Source: Acidimicrobiia bacterium (GTDB lineage Bacteria > Actinomycetota > Acidimicrobiia > IMCC26256 > JAMXLJ01). Taken from it: a stretch of DNA of 35,220 bases. The stretch covers positions 1 through 35,220 of the forward strand of contig DASRES010000078.1 of assembly GCA_035651955.1 (NCBI GenBank), given 5' to 3'. The position numbers and the translations under genes are program-made. The notes below the pieces were generated by a model. The model worked only from the letters and a program-made list of their open reading frames with translations, was not told the DNA's origin and ran no database searches. Positions within the stretch are counted from its first letter, which is position 1, and the number at the start of each line of letters is the position of its first letter. Below are positions 7,832 through 15,371 of the stretch, one piece after another.

Positions 7832-9946
7832 ATGAGCGTCAGGGAACGCCGGCACCATGGTGTCGACCTCGACGAGGCCGTCGCCGACCTCCGCCTCGCC
7901 TGCATCTCCCGCGCGCTCGACGACCGCGAGATCGCGCTGCGCCAGCAGAGCCGCGTGTACTTCCAGATCTCGGGCGCGGGCCACGAGGCGTTGCTGCTCG
8001 CGCTCGCGCGGTCCCTGCGGCCCGGCCACGACTGGTTCTTCCCGTACTACCGCGACCGCGCGCTCGTGCTCGGGCTCGGCGTGACGCCGCGCGAGATCCT
8101 GCTGCAGGCAGTCGGGTCGGCCGACGACCCGGCTTCGGGCGGGCGGCAGATGCCGTGCCACTGGGGCGACGCGTCGCGCAACATCGTCACCCAGAGCAGC
8201 CCGACGGGCAGCCAGTGCCTGCCCGCGGTCGGGTGCGCGGAGGCGAGCCGGTACATCGTGCGACGGGATCTCCCTGGTTGCACCGCGCAGGGCGACGAGG
8301 TGACGTACGTGTCGCTCGGCGAGGGCGCGACCTCCGAGGGCGAGTTCTGGGAGAGCCTCAACACCGCGTGCCGGTTGCACCTCCCGCTGCTGTACGTCGT
8401 CGCCGACAACGGATACGCGATCTCGGTGCGCGCGGCCGATCAGGCGCCGGCACCGATCTCCGAGCTCGTGCGCGGTGTGCGCGGCCTGCACGTGGTGAAG
8501 ATCGACGGGCGCGACTGGTTCCAGAGCCGGCGCAAGGGCGCCGACGCGATCGCGCACGTGCGCGCGGGAGCAGGGCCGACGCTGATCCACGCGAAGGTCA
8601 CCCGCCCGTACGCGCACTCGCTGTCCGACGACCAGAAGAAGTATCGCCACCCGGACGAGCTCGCCGACGAGCTCAGCCACGACCCGATCCACAACCTCGA
8701 GGTCGCGCTCCTGAAGGCGCGCGTCCTGGGAGAGGACGACGTCGCCGCGATCCACGAGGAGGCGAAGGAGATCGTCGCCGAAGCGGCGCGCGAAGCCCTG
8801 AGCGCGCCGCGTCCCGACCCGCGCACGGTCGTCGACCACGTGTACGGGCCGGCGACGGCGTGCGTGCTCGGCGAAGCGCCGTCGGAGCCGCCCGTGGCCG
8901 ACACCGACGGCGACCCCGGCGACGGCGACACGGTCACGTTCGGCGACGCGATCCACCGCGCGCTGCGCGACGAGATGGCGCGCGACGAGCGCATCCGCGT
9001 GTTCGGCGAGGACGTGGCCGACGCGGACCCGCGCGTCCTCGACGCCGTGCCGGGCAAGGGCGGGGTGTTCGGCATCACGTTCGGGCTGCAGCGCGAGTTC
9101 GGGATCGCGCGCTGCTACAACACGCCGCTCGCCGAGGCGAACATCGTCGGGCGCGGGGTCGGGCAGGCGATCCGCGGCCTGCGCCCGTCTCCGGAGATCC
9201 AGTTCTTCGACTACGTGTGGCCCGCGATGCAGCAGATCCGCTCCGAGGCCGCGACCGTTCGTTGGCGGTCGAACGGCGCGTTCGCGTGCCCGATGGTGCT
9301 GCGCGTCGCGATCGGCGGATACCTGACGGGCGGCGCCATCTGGCACTCGCAGTGCGGCGAGTCGATCTTCGCCCATGTGCCCGGGCTGCTGATCGCGTTC
9401 CCGTCGCGGGCGCGTGACGCCGTGGGGCTGCTACGCAGCGCGTTCCGTTGTGACGACCCGGTGCTGTTCCTCGAGCACAAGCACCTGTACCGGCAGGGCT
9501 ACAACCGCGACCCGTACCCGCCCGCGGGCTGGTGCGTCCCGTTCGGCCGGGGCACCTACGTGACGCGGGGCGACGCCGTGACGGTCGTGACCTGGGGTGC
9601 GACCGTGCACCGGTCGGTGCTCGCGGCGCGTGAGGTCGATCCCGACGGGACGCGCGTCGAGATCGTCGACCTGCGGACGATCACGCCGTGGGACCACGAG
9701 ATCGTCGCGGACTCGATCACGCGCACCGGCCGCGTGCTCGTCGTCCACGAGGACACGCTGACGGCCGGGTTCGGCGCCGAGGTCGCGGCGTGGATCGCGG
9801 ACGAGTGCTTCGAGCTGCTCGACGCGCCGGTGTGGCGGCTCGCGGCGACGGACACCTGCGTCGCGTACGAGCCGACGCTCGAAGAGGCGATCCTCCCGCA
9901 GGTCCCCGACATCGCGCGCGACCTCCGCGCGCTGCTCGCGTACTGA
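7832..9946 (+). CDS. 2-oxoacid dehydrogenase E1, fused alpha and beta subunits
   Basis: This 704-residue thiamine-diphosphate enzyme decarboxylates a 2-oxoacid and hands the acyl group to lipoyl-E2. The alpha part (about 1-330) has the ThDP/Mg motif starting GEGATSEGEFWESLN near residue 163 and ending in VVADNGYAIS. An acidic linker (DTDGDPGDGD) leads to the beta part (about 368-704), with FGEDVADAD, TPLAEANIVG and DLRTITPWD. The fusion is typical of branched-chain 2-oxoacid dehydrogenases in some bacteria. A GGAGGG ribosome-binding site precedes the ATG. The downstream amino-acid dehydrogenase lies 9 bases away, so they are probably one operon. Pyruvate cannot be excluded as substrate. Its cofactor is what the nearby thiamine operon supplies. 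Confidence 0.9.
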   Translation: MSVRERRHHGVDLDEAVADLRLACISRALDDREIALRQQSRVYFQISGAGHEALLLALARSLRPGHDWFFPYYRDRALVLGLGVTPREILLQAVGSADDPASGGRQMPCHWGDASRNIVTQSSPTGSQCLPAVGCAEASRYIVRRDLPGCTAQGDEVTYVSLGEGATSEGEFWESLNTACRLHLPLLYVVADNGYAISVRAADQAPAPISELVRGVRGLHVVKIDGRDWFQSRRKGADAIAHVRAGAGPTLIHAKVTRPYAHSLSDDQKKYRHPDELADELSHDPIHNLEVALLKARVLGEDDVAAIHEEAKEIVAEAAREALSAPRPDPRTVVDHVYGPATACVLGEAPSEPPVADTDGDPGDGDTVTFGDAIHRALRDEMARDERIRVFGEDVADADPRVLDAVPGKGGVFGITFGLQREFGIARCYNTPLAEANIVGRGVGQAIRGLRPSPEIQFFDYVWPAMQQIRSEAATVRWRSNGAFACPMVLRVAIGGYLTGGAIWHSQCGESIFAHVPGLLIAFPSRARDAVGLLRSAFRCDDPVLFLEHKHLYRQGYNRDPYPPAGWCVPFGRGTYVTRGDAVTVVTWGATVHRSVLAAREVDPDGTRVEIVDLRTITPWDHEIVADSITRTGRVLVVHEDTLTAGFGAEVAAWIADECFELLDAPVWRLAATDTCVAYEPTLEEAILPQVPDIARDLRALLAY

Positions 9947-9955
9947 GCCGGTCGC

Positions 9956-11095
9956 GTGGACGGCCGTTCCATCGGCGACGCGATGGCGCGTGCGGGTCAC
10001 GAGCAGGTCGTGTTCGTCGCCGACCGCGCCTCGGAGCTGCGCGCCGTCATCGCGATCCACTCGACCGCGCTCGGCCCGTCGCTCGGCGGCATCCGGTTCT
10101 GGCGCTACCCGTCCGAGGCCGATGCCGTCCGGGACGTGCTCGCGCTGTCGGAGGCGATGACGTACAAGGCGGCCGTCGCCGAGCTGCACCAGGGGGGCGG
10201 GAAGGCCGTCGTCATGGTCGACGACCCGGACGCGCCGCGCAGTGAGGCGTTGCTGCGCGCGCTCGGGCGCGCGATCGACGAGCTGGGTGGGCGCTACATC
10301 GCCGCGGAGGACGTCGGCGCGACGACGCGCGACATGGACGTCATCGCGGAGGAGACGCCGTGGGTGACGGGCGTCGCGGAGGAGCGCGGTGGCTCGGGCG
10401 ACCCGTCACCGGTCACCGCGGTCGGCGTGCTCCACGCGATGCACGCGGTGTGCGACGAGGTGTTCGGCGACCCGTCGTTGCGTCGGCGTCGTGTGGTCGT
10501 GCAGGGCGCGGGCCACGTCGGCGCGCATCTCGTCGCCTTGTTGCGTGACGCGCACGCCGACGTCGCGGTCGCGGACGTGAACACGTCGCGCGCGTCGGCC
10601 GTCGCGGACGAGCACGGCGCGGAGGTCGTCGAGCACGAGCACGTCCTGGAGCAGGAGTGCGACGTGCTCGCGCCGTGCGCGCTCGGCGGCGTGACGTCGC
10701 TCGAGACGGTGCCCCGCCTTCGGTGCCGTGCGATCGTCGGTGCGGCGAACAACCAGCTGACCGACCCGTCCGTCGCGGGCGCCCTCGCGGCGCGCGGGAT
10801 CGTCTACGCACCCGACTTCGTCGTCAATGCCGGCGGGATCATCAACATCGCCGAGGAGTTCACGGGGTACTCACGGGAGCGCGCGCTGAAGCGGGCGGCG
10901 GCGATCGGCGAGACGACGGCACGCGTCCTGCGGGTCGCGCGCGAGCGCGGCGTCACACCCGAGGACGCCGCGCTCGAGCTCGCCCGTGGGCGTCTGCGGA
11001 CCGAGGCCGTGCCCGGCGGGCACTGGCGCCCAGGCGACCCGGCCGCGTGGACGGACGGCCAACCGCTCCGCACGCTGCGCCCCGGCCACCCCTGA
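9956..11095 (+). CDS. Leucine/valine dehydrogenase family protein
   Basis: This 379-residue NAD(P)-dependent enzyme of the Glu/Leu/Phe/Val dehydrogenase family oxidatively deaminates amino acids to 2-oxoacids. The catalytic segment is clear: GPSLGGIRFWRY, then lysines K71 in AMTYKAA and K83 in GGGKAVV. The nucleotide-binding domain has VVVQGAGHVGAHLV, and PDFVVNAGGIIN near the C-terminus is diagnostic. Length is close to Leu dehydrogenases (about 360), with a slightly long C-terminal tail. The GTG start lies 9 bases after the E1 stop with little Shine-Dalgarno sequence. Together with E1 and E2 it forms a branched-chain amino-acid to acyl-CoA route, useful for catabolism or for priming branched fatty acids. 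Confidence 0.88.
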   Translation: MDGRSIGDAMARAGHEQVVFVADRASELRAVIAIHSTALGPSLGGIRFWRYPSEADAVRDVLALSEAMTYKAAVAELHQGGGKAVVMVDDPDAPRSEALLRALGRAIDELGGRYIAAEDVGATTRDMDVIAEETPWVTGVAEERGGSGDPSPVTAVGVLHAMHAVCDEVFGDPSLRRRRVVVQGAGHVGAHLVALLRDAHADVAVADVNTSRASAVADEHGAEVVEHEHVLEQECDVLAPCALGGVTSLETVPRLRCRAIVGAANNQLTDPSVAGALAARGIVYAPDFVVNAGGIINIAEEFTGYSRERALKRAAAIGETTARVLRVARERGVTPEDAALELARGRLRTEAVPGGHWRPGDPAAWTDGQPLRTLRPGHP

Positions 11096-11104
11096 GTCGC
11101 CGCG

Positions 11105-11146
11105 TTGGTACACAACTCGCGCCTCTGACCGCGAGTTGTGTACCAA
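11105..11146. terminator. Perfect 17-bp stem hairpin between convergent genes
   Basis: TTGGTACACAACTCGCG (11105-11121) is the exact reverse complement of 11130-11146, with an 8-base loop. It lies between the ends of the Leu dehydrogenase gene (plus) and the GGDEF-like gene (minus), so it could stop transcription from both sides. No T-run follows. A protein-binding or repeat role is possible. Confidence 0.55.
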
Positions 11147-11180
11147 CCGAGGCCGCGAGCGAGCGTGGTGGTACTTCGCG

Positions 11181-11816
11181 CTACTCGGTGCTGCGGGCGA
11201 CGCGCACCCAGCCCCGGCCGGAGCTGCGGGCCCGCTCGAGCGCGGTCGCGGCCCGCTCGAGGAGCTGCGGGGCGTCGAGCGCGTGGCTCGGGTAGCCGGC
11301 GACGCCGGCCCACAGGTGCTCCTCGTCGCCGCCCGCGCCGTTGACCGACATCCGGATCCGCTCGATCGCGAACACGGCGCCGAACTCGGTCGCCTCCTCC
11401 AGGATGAGTCCGAGACGGTTGACGCCGATCCGGCAGATGCTGTCGGCCTCGCGGAGCGTGTCGCGGATGACGGCCGCCTGCTCCGCGAAGGTGAGCACGC
11501 TGCCGTGCTCGGTGTCGACGTCGACGAGCATGACGGCGAGTGGCTGGAGCTTGCGACGGGCCGCGGCGACGCGCTGCTCGAGCGCGGCCGTGAAGTAGCG
11601 CGAGTCGAGCAGGCCGGTCTCGGGGTCGACGAGGTCGTCCGCGACACGCCGGGCGTCCGCCTCCGCCGACGCGAGCGCGCGCTCGAGCCGGTCGATCTCC
11701 CGCCGCGACGACGTGATCGCGCGTGCCACCGCGAGCGCGGACGCGGCGACCGGGGCGACGACGCCGGCGACACCGGCGAGGATGCGGGCCTGCTTGCCGT
11801 TCACGTCTGTCGCCAT
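11181..11816 (-). CDS. Membrane protein with degenerate GGDEF domain
   Basis: The protein has about 211 residues. An N-terminal hydrophobic helix (ILAGVAGVVAPVAASALAVA) is followed by a short coiled-coil (SSRREIDRLERALASAEADA) and then a domain with the GGDEF fold: DDLVDPETGLLDSRYF, VMLVDVDTEHG and CRIGVNRLGLILEEA. The GG(D/E)EF signature is replaced by GVNRL, so diguanylate cyclase activity is very unlikely. It may be a receptor, scaffold or partner protein. The start is uncertain: the ATG at 11816 gives a compact membrane protein, and an upstream ATG at 11855 would add 13 residues. It is divergent from the sugar dehydrogenase gene. Confidence 0.7.
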   Translation of the reverse strand: MATDVNGKQARILAGVAGVVAPVAASALAVARAITSSRREIDRLERALASAEADARRVADDLVDPETGLLDSRYFTAALEQRVAAARRKLQPLAVMLVDVDTEHGSVLTFAEQAAVIRDTLREADSICRIGVNRLGLILEEATEFGAVFAIERIRMSVNGAGGDEEHLWAGVAGYPSHALDAPQLLERAATALERARSSGRGWVRVARSTE

Positions 11817-11915
11817 CGGCGCGCGAACCGGGCGGGTTGAGGCGAACGTCCACATTTCCGCCCGCTCTCGTCCGCGGTGACGGGCACGGAACGTGACGAA
11901 ATTCGGTCCGGCCGC

Positions 11916-11944
11916 TACAGAAAGCGTCCGGCCGGTGCCGATGC
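11916..11944 (+). promoter_or_regulatory. Possible sigma-28-like promoter upstream of the UDP-sugar dehydrogenase gene
   Basis: TACAG (11916-11920), 16 bases, then GCCGATGC (11937-11944) is a weak match to the bipartite motif seen elsewhere in the window. It lies about 150 bases before the ATG at 12092. The rest of the 275-base divergent gap shows no other structure I can name. Confidence 0.22.
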
Positions 11945-12091
11945 ACTCCCTGTCCCCAGTGCCGGCAAGTCGCGAGGTCGGCACGCGGCGGCCACCAAGG
12001 CGGCGACGCGCCCCGGCGCTCGCTACCGGTCGCGCGCGCTCTCCTCGCCCTCGCCCGCCGGGGCCGACGGGGGTTCGTCAGAGGGGAGACC

Positions 12092-13513
12092 ATGGACCGA
12101 CCGATCACCCGCGTGTCGTCCGTCGCGGCCACGACGGACCTGTCGTTCGAGCACGTCGCCGACGCCGGTGTGGAGCGTGACGACGTCTTCGACCTCCGCA
12201 CGGGGGAGTCCACGGCGCCCGCGCCGCTGGAGCTCCTCGCCGAGCGGCTCGCGCTGCGCACCGCGACGATCGGCGTCGTCGGACTCGGGTACGTCGGCCT
12301 GCCGTTGCTCGTCGCGGCGGCGCGCGAAGGCTTCGACGTCCTGGGCGTCGAAGCCGACGCGCGGAAGATCGACGCGCTGCAGCGCGGCGAGTCGTACATC
12401 GTCGACACGACCGCGGACGACCTCGCGGCGTTGCGCGGGGCGCGCCTCACCGACAACCCGCTCGCGCTGCTCACCGCGGACGCGGTGATCATCGCGGTGC
12501 CGACACCGCTGAAGGACGGGGGACCGGACCTGTCGCTCGTGACGCGCGCCGCCGGCGACCTCGCCGAGGTGCTGCGACCGGGCCAGCTGATCGTGCTCGA
12601 GTCGACGACGTACCCGGGCACGACCGAGGAGGTCGTCGCCCCCATCCTCGAGGGGTCGGGGCTGAAGTCGGGACACGACTTCGCGCTCGGCTACTCGCCC
12701 GAGCGGATCGACCCGGGCAGCACCTGGCACCTGCAGCGCGTCCCGAAGATCGTCTCGGGCGTCGGCGGGACCGCGCAGCACCTGACCGCGTTGCTCTACC
12801 GGAAGCTCGGCTGCCAGGTGGTGCACGCGCCGTCGCCGCGTGAGGCCGAGATGGCGAAGCTCATCGAGAACACGTTCCGGCAGGTCAACATCGCGCTCGT
12901 CAACGAGCTCGCGACCGCGGCCGCGGACCTCGAGGTCGACATCTGGGCCGCGCTGGAGGCGGCCGCGACGAAGCCGTTCGGGTACATGCCGTTCTGGCCG
13001 GGGCCCGGCGTCGGCGGTCACTGCATCGCGATCGACCCCAGCTACCTCTCGTGGCGCGCGGCGCAGCGGCGCGGGTTCGGCCTCGGGTTCGTGCAGCACG
13101 CGCTCGAAGTGAACAACTCGATGCCCGCGTACGTCGCGCAGCGCGTCGGCGAGGCGCTCAACGCGGCGGGCAAGCCGATCCGCGGCTCGCGTGTCCTCGC
13201 GATCGGCGTGAGCTACAAGCCCGGCGTCAACGACACCCGGGAGTCACCGGCGATGACGGTGATCGAACGTCTCGCTCGCGCGGGTGCAGACGTCGTGTAC
13301 CACGATCCGTACGTCGCGCACGTCGACCTGTTCGGCGCCGACCTCGAGAGCGTCGAGCTCGACCCGGACGAGCTCCGGAAGGCGGACTGCGTCGTCGTCC
13401 TCGCCGCGCATCCCGGTGTCGACTTCAGCGAGGTCGCGCGCGCGTCGGAGCTCGTGTTCGACGCGCAGGGCGTGACCCGCGGGATGGACCTCCCGAGCGT
13501 CGTGCGACTGTGA
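12092..13513 (+). CDS. UDP-sugar dehydrogenase (UDP-ManNAc/UDP-GlcNAc type)
   Basis: This 473-residue enzyme of the UDP-glucose/GDP-mannose dehydrogenase superfamily carries out two NAD-dependent oxidations of a nucleotide sugar to a uronate for surface polysaccharide. It has the Rossmann motif IGVVGLGYVGLPL, VPTPLKDGGPDLS, ESTTYPGTTEEV, YSPERIDPG, the EMAKLIENTFRQVNIAL helix, and the catalytic cysteine in PGVGGHCIAID (about C311). The C-terminal domain has IGVSYKPGVNDTRESPA. The PERIDPG pattern fits the WecC/WbpA branch better than glucose 6-dehydrogenases. An N-terminal extension of about 55 residues before the Rossmann fold is unusual. GGGGAG precedes the ATG. A tail-anchored protein gene follows. 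Confidence 0.88.
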   Translation: MDRPITRVSSVAATTDLSFEHVADAGVERDDVFDLRTGESTAPAPLELLAERLALRTATIGVVGLGYVGLPLLVAAAREGFDVLGVEADARKIDALQRGESYIVDTTADDLAALRGARLTDNPLALLTADAVIIAVPTPLKDGGPDLSLVTRAAGDLAEVLRPGQLIVLESTTYPGTTEEVVAPILEGSGLKSGHDFALGYSPERIDPGSTWHLQRVPKIVSGVGGTAQHLTALLYRKLGCQVVHAPSPREAEMAKLIENTFRQVNIALVNELATAAADLEVDIWAALEAAATKPFGYMPFWPGPGVGGHCIAIDPSYLSWRAAQRRGFGLGFVQHALEVNNSMPAYVAQRVGEALNAAGKPIRGSRVLAIGVSYKPGVNDTRESPAMTVIERLARAGADVVYHDPYVAHVDLFGADLESVELDPDELRKADCVVVLAAHPGVDFSEVARASELVFDAQGVTRGMDLPSVVRL

Positions 13514-13551
13514 GCGGCTCGTCGTCGACCCGCGGCGGAAGGGAGTTGCCC

Positions 13552-14163
13552 GTGACGCGTGAGGACGTGCGTCGTCTCGTCGACACGACACGGGGGCCCG
13601 GCGACGAGCTCGAGATCGTGCGCGGGCCGGTCGTGGAACACGACGACGACCTCGAGATCGACGCCCGGGAGGGCGCGGACGCGGTCGTCCTCGAGGGGAC
13701 GGGTGAGGCCGGCGGCGAGCACCCGCTGCCGGTCTCACCCGAGATGATCGGCCTGCCGCCGCCGTCGTCGGACCTCCTGCCCCGCCGGCGGCGGTTCCTC
13801 CTGCGCACGCGACCCGCGGTGACCGAGCCGCACACGGAGCCGCACGCGGAGCCGCACAGGGAGCCGTACGTGGACGCGTCCGCAGCGGTCGAGGACGACG
13901 GGCCCCGGGCGAGCTGCGACGGGGACCGGCCCGACCTCGCCGGCTTCCGGCTGCCCGGCACCCGAGCGCCCGACCTCGCCGGGTCCGGCCGGCTGACCAC
14001 CCGCGCGGCCGAGCCGGTCGTGGTCGAGGACGCCGTCTCCCGACCCGACCGCCGCACACGCCGCCGCAGCCGCCGCGCGCGGACGCTCGCGGTGTCGAGC
14101 CTCGGCCTCGTGCTGCTGGTCGTCGTCGCGGTGCTCGCGGTGCTCGCGCTCGCCGTGCGCTGA
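13552..14163 (+). CDS. Tail-anchored hypothetical protein with EPH repeats
   Basis: I do not recognise a family. The protein has about 203 residues: an acidic N-terminal half rich in Asp and Glu, a short repeat (EPHTEPHAEPHREP, about residues 91-104), a cluster of basic residues (RRTRRRSRRAR), and a single C-terminal hydrophobic helix (LAVSSLGLVLLVVVAVLAVL) ending two or three residues from the terminus. That layout predicts a cytoplasmic domain anchored by its tail. The GTG at 13552 was chosen because GGAAGGGAG lies six bases upstream. An alternative GTG at 13510 overlaps the preceding stop and would add 14 residues. Codon use matches the neighbours. It is probably co-transcribed with the UDP-sugar dehydrogenase gene. 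Confidence 0.6.
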   Translation: MTREDVRRLVDTTRGPGDELEIVRGPVVEHDDDLEIDAREGADAVVLEGTGEAGGEHPLPVSPEMIGLPPPSSDLLPRRRRFLLRTRPAVTEPHTEPHAEPHREPYVDASAAVEDDGPRASCDGDRPDLAGFRLPGTRAPDLAGSGRLTTRAAEPVVVEDAVSRPDRRTRRRSRRARTLAVSSLGLVLLVVVAVLAVLALAVR

Positions 14164-14186
14164 CGCGGCCCGGACGCCGACGCGCG

Positions 14187-14215
14187 TTCCAGTTCCCGCG
14201 CCTCCGTGCCGATCT
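14187..14215 (+). promoter_or_regulatory. Sigma-28-like promoter of the LamG-like lipoprotein gene
   Basis: CCAGT (14189-14193), 14 bases, then GCCGATCT (14208-14215). The predicted start of transcription falls on or next to the GTG at 14223, suggesting a leaderless mRNA. This is a pattern match only. Confidence 0.33.
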
Positions 14216-14222
14216 ACAGGAC

Positions 14223-15176
14223 GTGCACATTCGCGCGGTCCGGGTCCCGCTCGTGAGGCAGCTCCGCCGCCCGCTCGCGCTCGCCCTGCCCCTCGTCGCC
14301 GCGTCGGCGTTGCTCGCGTCGTGTCTCGGGAGTGGGTACACGGCCGCGCCGCCGCCCCCACCGTCCACGACGTCGACGACCGCGCCGACCGCCACGTCGA
14401 CGTCGACATCCACGTCGCCCAGCACCACCCCCACGTCGACGTCGACGTCCTCGACCACGTCGACGACGGTCGCGTCCGCGCCGCCGTCGTTGTTCCAGGA
14501 CGCGTTCGACCGTCCCGACGGGCTCGTCACGAACGAGTACGCGTACTGGAACCCGACGCTGCCCGACGCCGTCGTGTCACCCGACTGGGAGATGACGAGC
14601 GGCTCGCTGTTCACGCGCGACGGCCACGGGTACACGGGCGTGCCCGACGACGTCGGGCCGAACGCGCAGTCGACCAACGGCACCGACTCCGCGGTGTTCC
14701 GGTTGACCACCAAGGAGAACGACTTCGGCAACGTCGCCGTGTCGTTCGATCTCGACATGCTCGGGCTGACGACGACCGCAACGACGCCCGCGGTCGCCTG
14801 GGACGGCCTGCACGTGTTCCTCCGCTACCAGAACGAGTACTCGCTCTACTACGCGTCGATCGACCGTCGTGACGGGACGACGATCATCAAGAAGAAGGTC
14901 CCGGGCGGTCCGAGCAACGGCGGCACGTACTACGACCTCGGCCAGTCCGGCTCGCACCCGATCCCGTTCGGGCAGTGGGAGCACGTGCTCGCGACGATCG
15001 ACACGAACGCGAACGGATCCGTCATCATCCAGCTCTACGCCAACGACACGCTCGTCGCGAGCGCCGTCGACGACGGGAGCATCGGCGGTCCGCCCATCCT
15101 GAGCCCGGGCAAGGTCGGGATCCGGGGCGACAACGCCGAGTTCGAGTTCGACGACTTCACGGTCAACGGCCTCTGA
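14223..15176 (+). CDS. Secreted lipoprotein with Thr/Ser linker and LamG-like domain
   Basis: This 317-residue protein has a signal peptide with several N-terminal arginines and the lipobox LLASC. A Thr/Ser/Pro-rich low-complexity linker (about residues 41-86) is encoded by GC-rich ACGTCG repeats. The rest (about 88-317) looks like a concanavalin/laminin-G beta-sandwich: SLFQDAFDRPDGL, AVFRLTTKENDFGN, GLHVFLRYQNEYSLYYAS, QWEHVLATID and GKVGIRGDNAEFEFDDFTV. Such domains bind or cleave glycans; I see no catalytic motif of glycoside hydrolase family 16. It would be displayed on the cell surface by the lipid anchor. Neighbouring UDP-sugar metabolism is compatible with a role in surface polysaccharide but does not prove it. 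Confidence 0.75.
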   Translation: MHIRAVRVPLVRQLRRPLALALPLVAASALLASCLGSGYTAAPPPPPSTTSTTAPTATSTSTSTSPSTTPTSTSTSSTTSTTVASAPPSLFQDAFDRPDGLVTNEYAYWNPTLPDAVVSPDWEMTSGSLFTRDGHGYTGVPDDVGPNAQSTNGTDSAVFRLTTKENDFGNVAVSFDLDMLGLTTTATTPAVAWDGLHVFLRYQNEYSLYYASIDRRDGTTIIKKKVPGGPSNGGTYYDLGQSGSHPIPFGQWEHVLATIDTNANGSVIIQLYANDTLVASAVDDGSIGGPPILSPGKVGIRGDNAEFEFDDFTVNGL

Positions 15177-15181
15177 CCCCG

Positions 15182-15284
15182 AAGATGCGGCACTCAGTGT
15201 CGGAATCCGTACCTGAGTGCCGCATGTCCGGCCCCCGAAGATGCGGCACTCACTGTCGAAATCCGTACATGAGTGCCGCATGTC
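15182..15284 (+). repeat. Tandem pair of hairpin repeats
   Basis: Two copies of a roughly 43-bp inverted repeat are spaced 56 bases apart. In copy 1, ATGCGGCACTCAG (15185-15197) pairs with 15213-15225. In copy 2, ATGCGGCACTCA (15241-15252) pairs with 15270-15281. The loops are also nearly identical (TGTCGGAATCCGTAC and TGTCGAAATCCGTACA). They lie just after the lipoprotein gene and could terminate its transcription. The conserved loop suggests either recent duplication or a binding role. Confidence 0.7.
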
Positions 15285-15295
15285 TGCGTCGGCGA

Positions 15296-15313
15296 ATGGG
15301 CCGATCGGCCCAT
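15296..15313. other. 18-bp perfect palindrome
   Basis: ATGGGCCGATCGGCCCAT is its own reverse complement. It ends exactly where the putative -35 TCAAG of the next promoter begins, a typical position for an operator bound by a dimeric regulator. The binding protein is unknown. Confidence 0.5.
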
Positions 15314-15341
15314 CAAGCCGGGTGGCGCCTCCTGCCGATAC
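15313..15341 (+). promoter_or_regulatory. Sigma-28-like promoter of the 161-residue protein gene
   Basis: TCAAG (15313-15317), a 16-base spacer and GCCGATAC (15334-15341) form the best match in the window to FliA/WhiG promoters. The predicted start near 15348 gives a 24-base leader with a good GGAGGAAG ribosome-binding site before the ATG at 15372. Confidence 0.5.
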
Positions 15342-15371
15342 GGCAGACAGCCGTCACGACCGGAGGAAGCA

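Noticed and set aside
11880-12091. Riboswitch upstream of the UDP-sugar dehydrogenase gene
   Set aside because: The region is GC-rich with local stems, but I find none of the conserved blocks of c-di-GMP, cobalamin or other known aptamers.
12023-13099. Minus-strand open frame opposite the UDP-sugar dehydrogenase
   Set aside because: Shadow frame. The plus strand encodes a full family protein with catalytic cysteine.
15182-15284. CRISPR array
   Set aside because: There are only two units, each is an inverted repeat, the would-be spacer is too short, and there are no cas genes.
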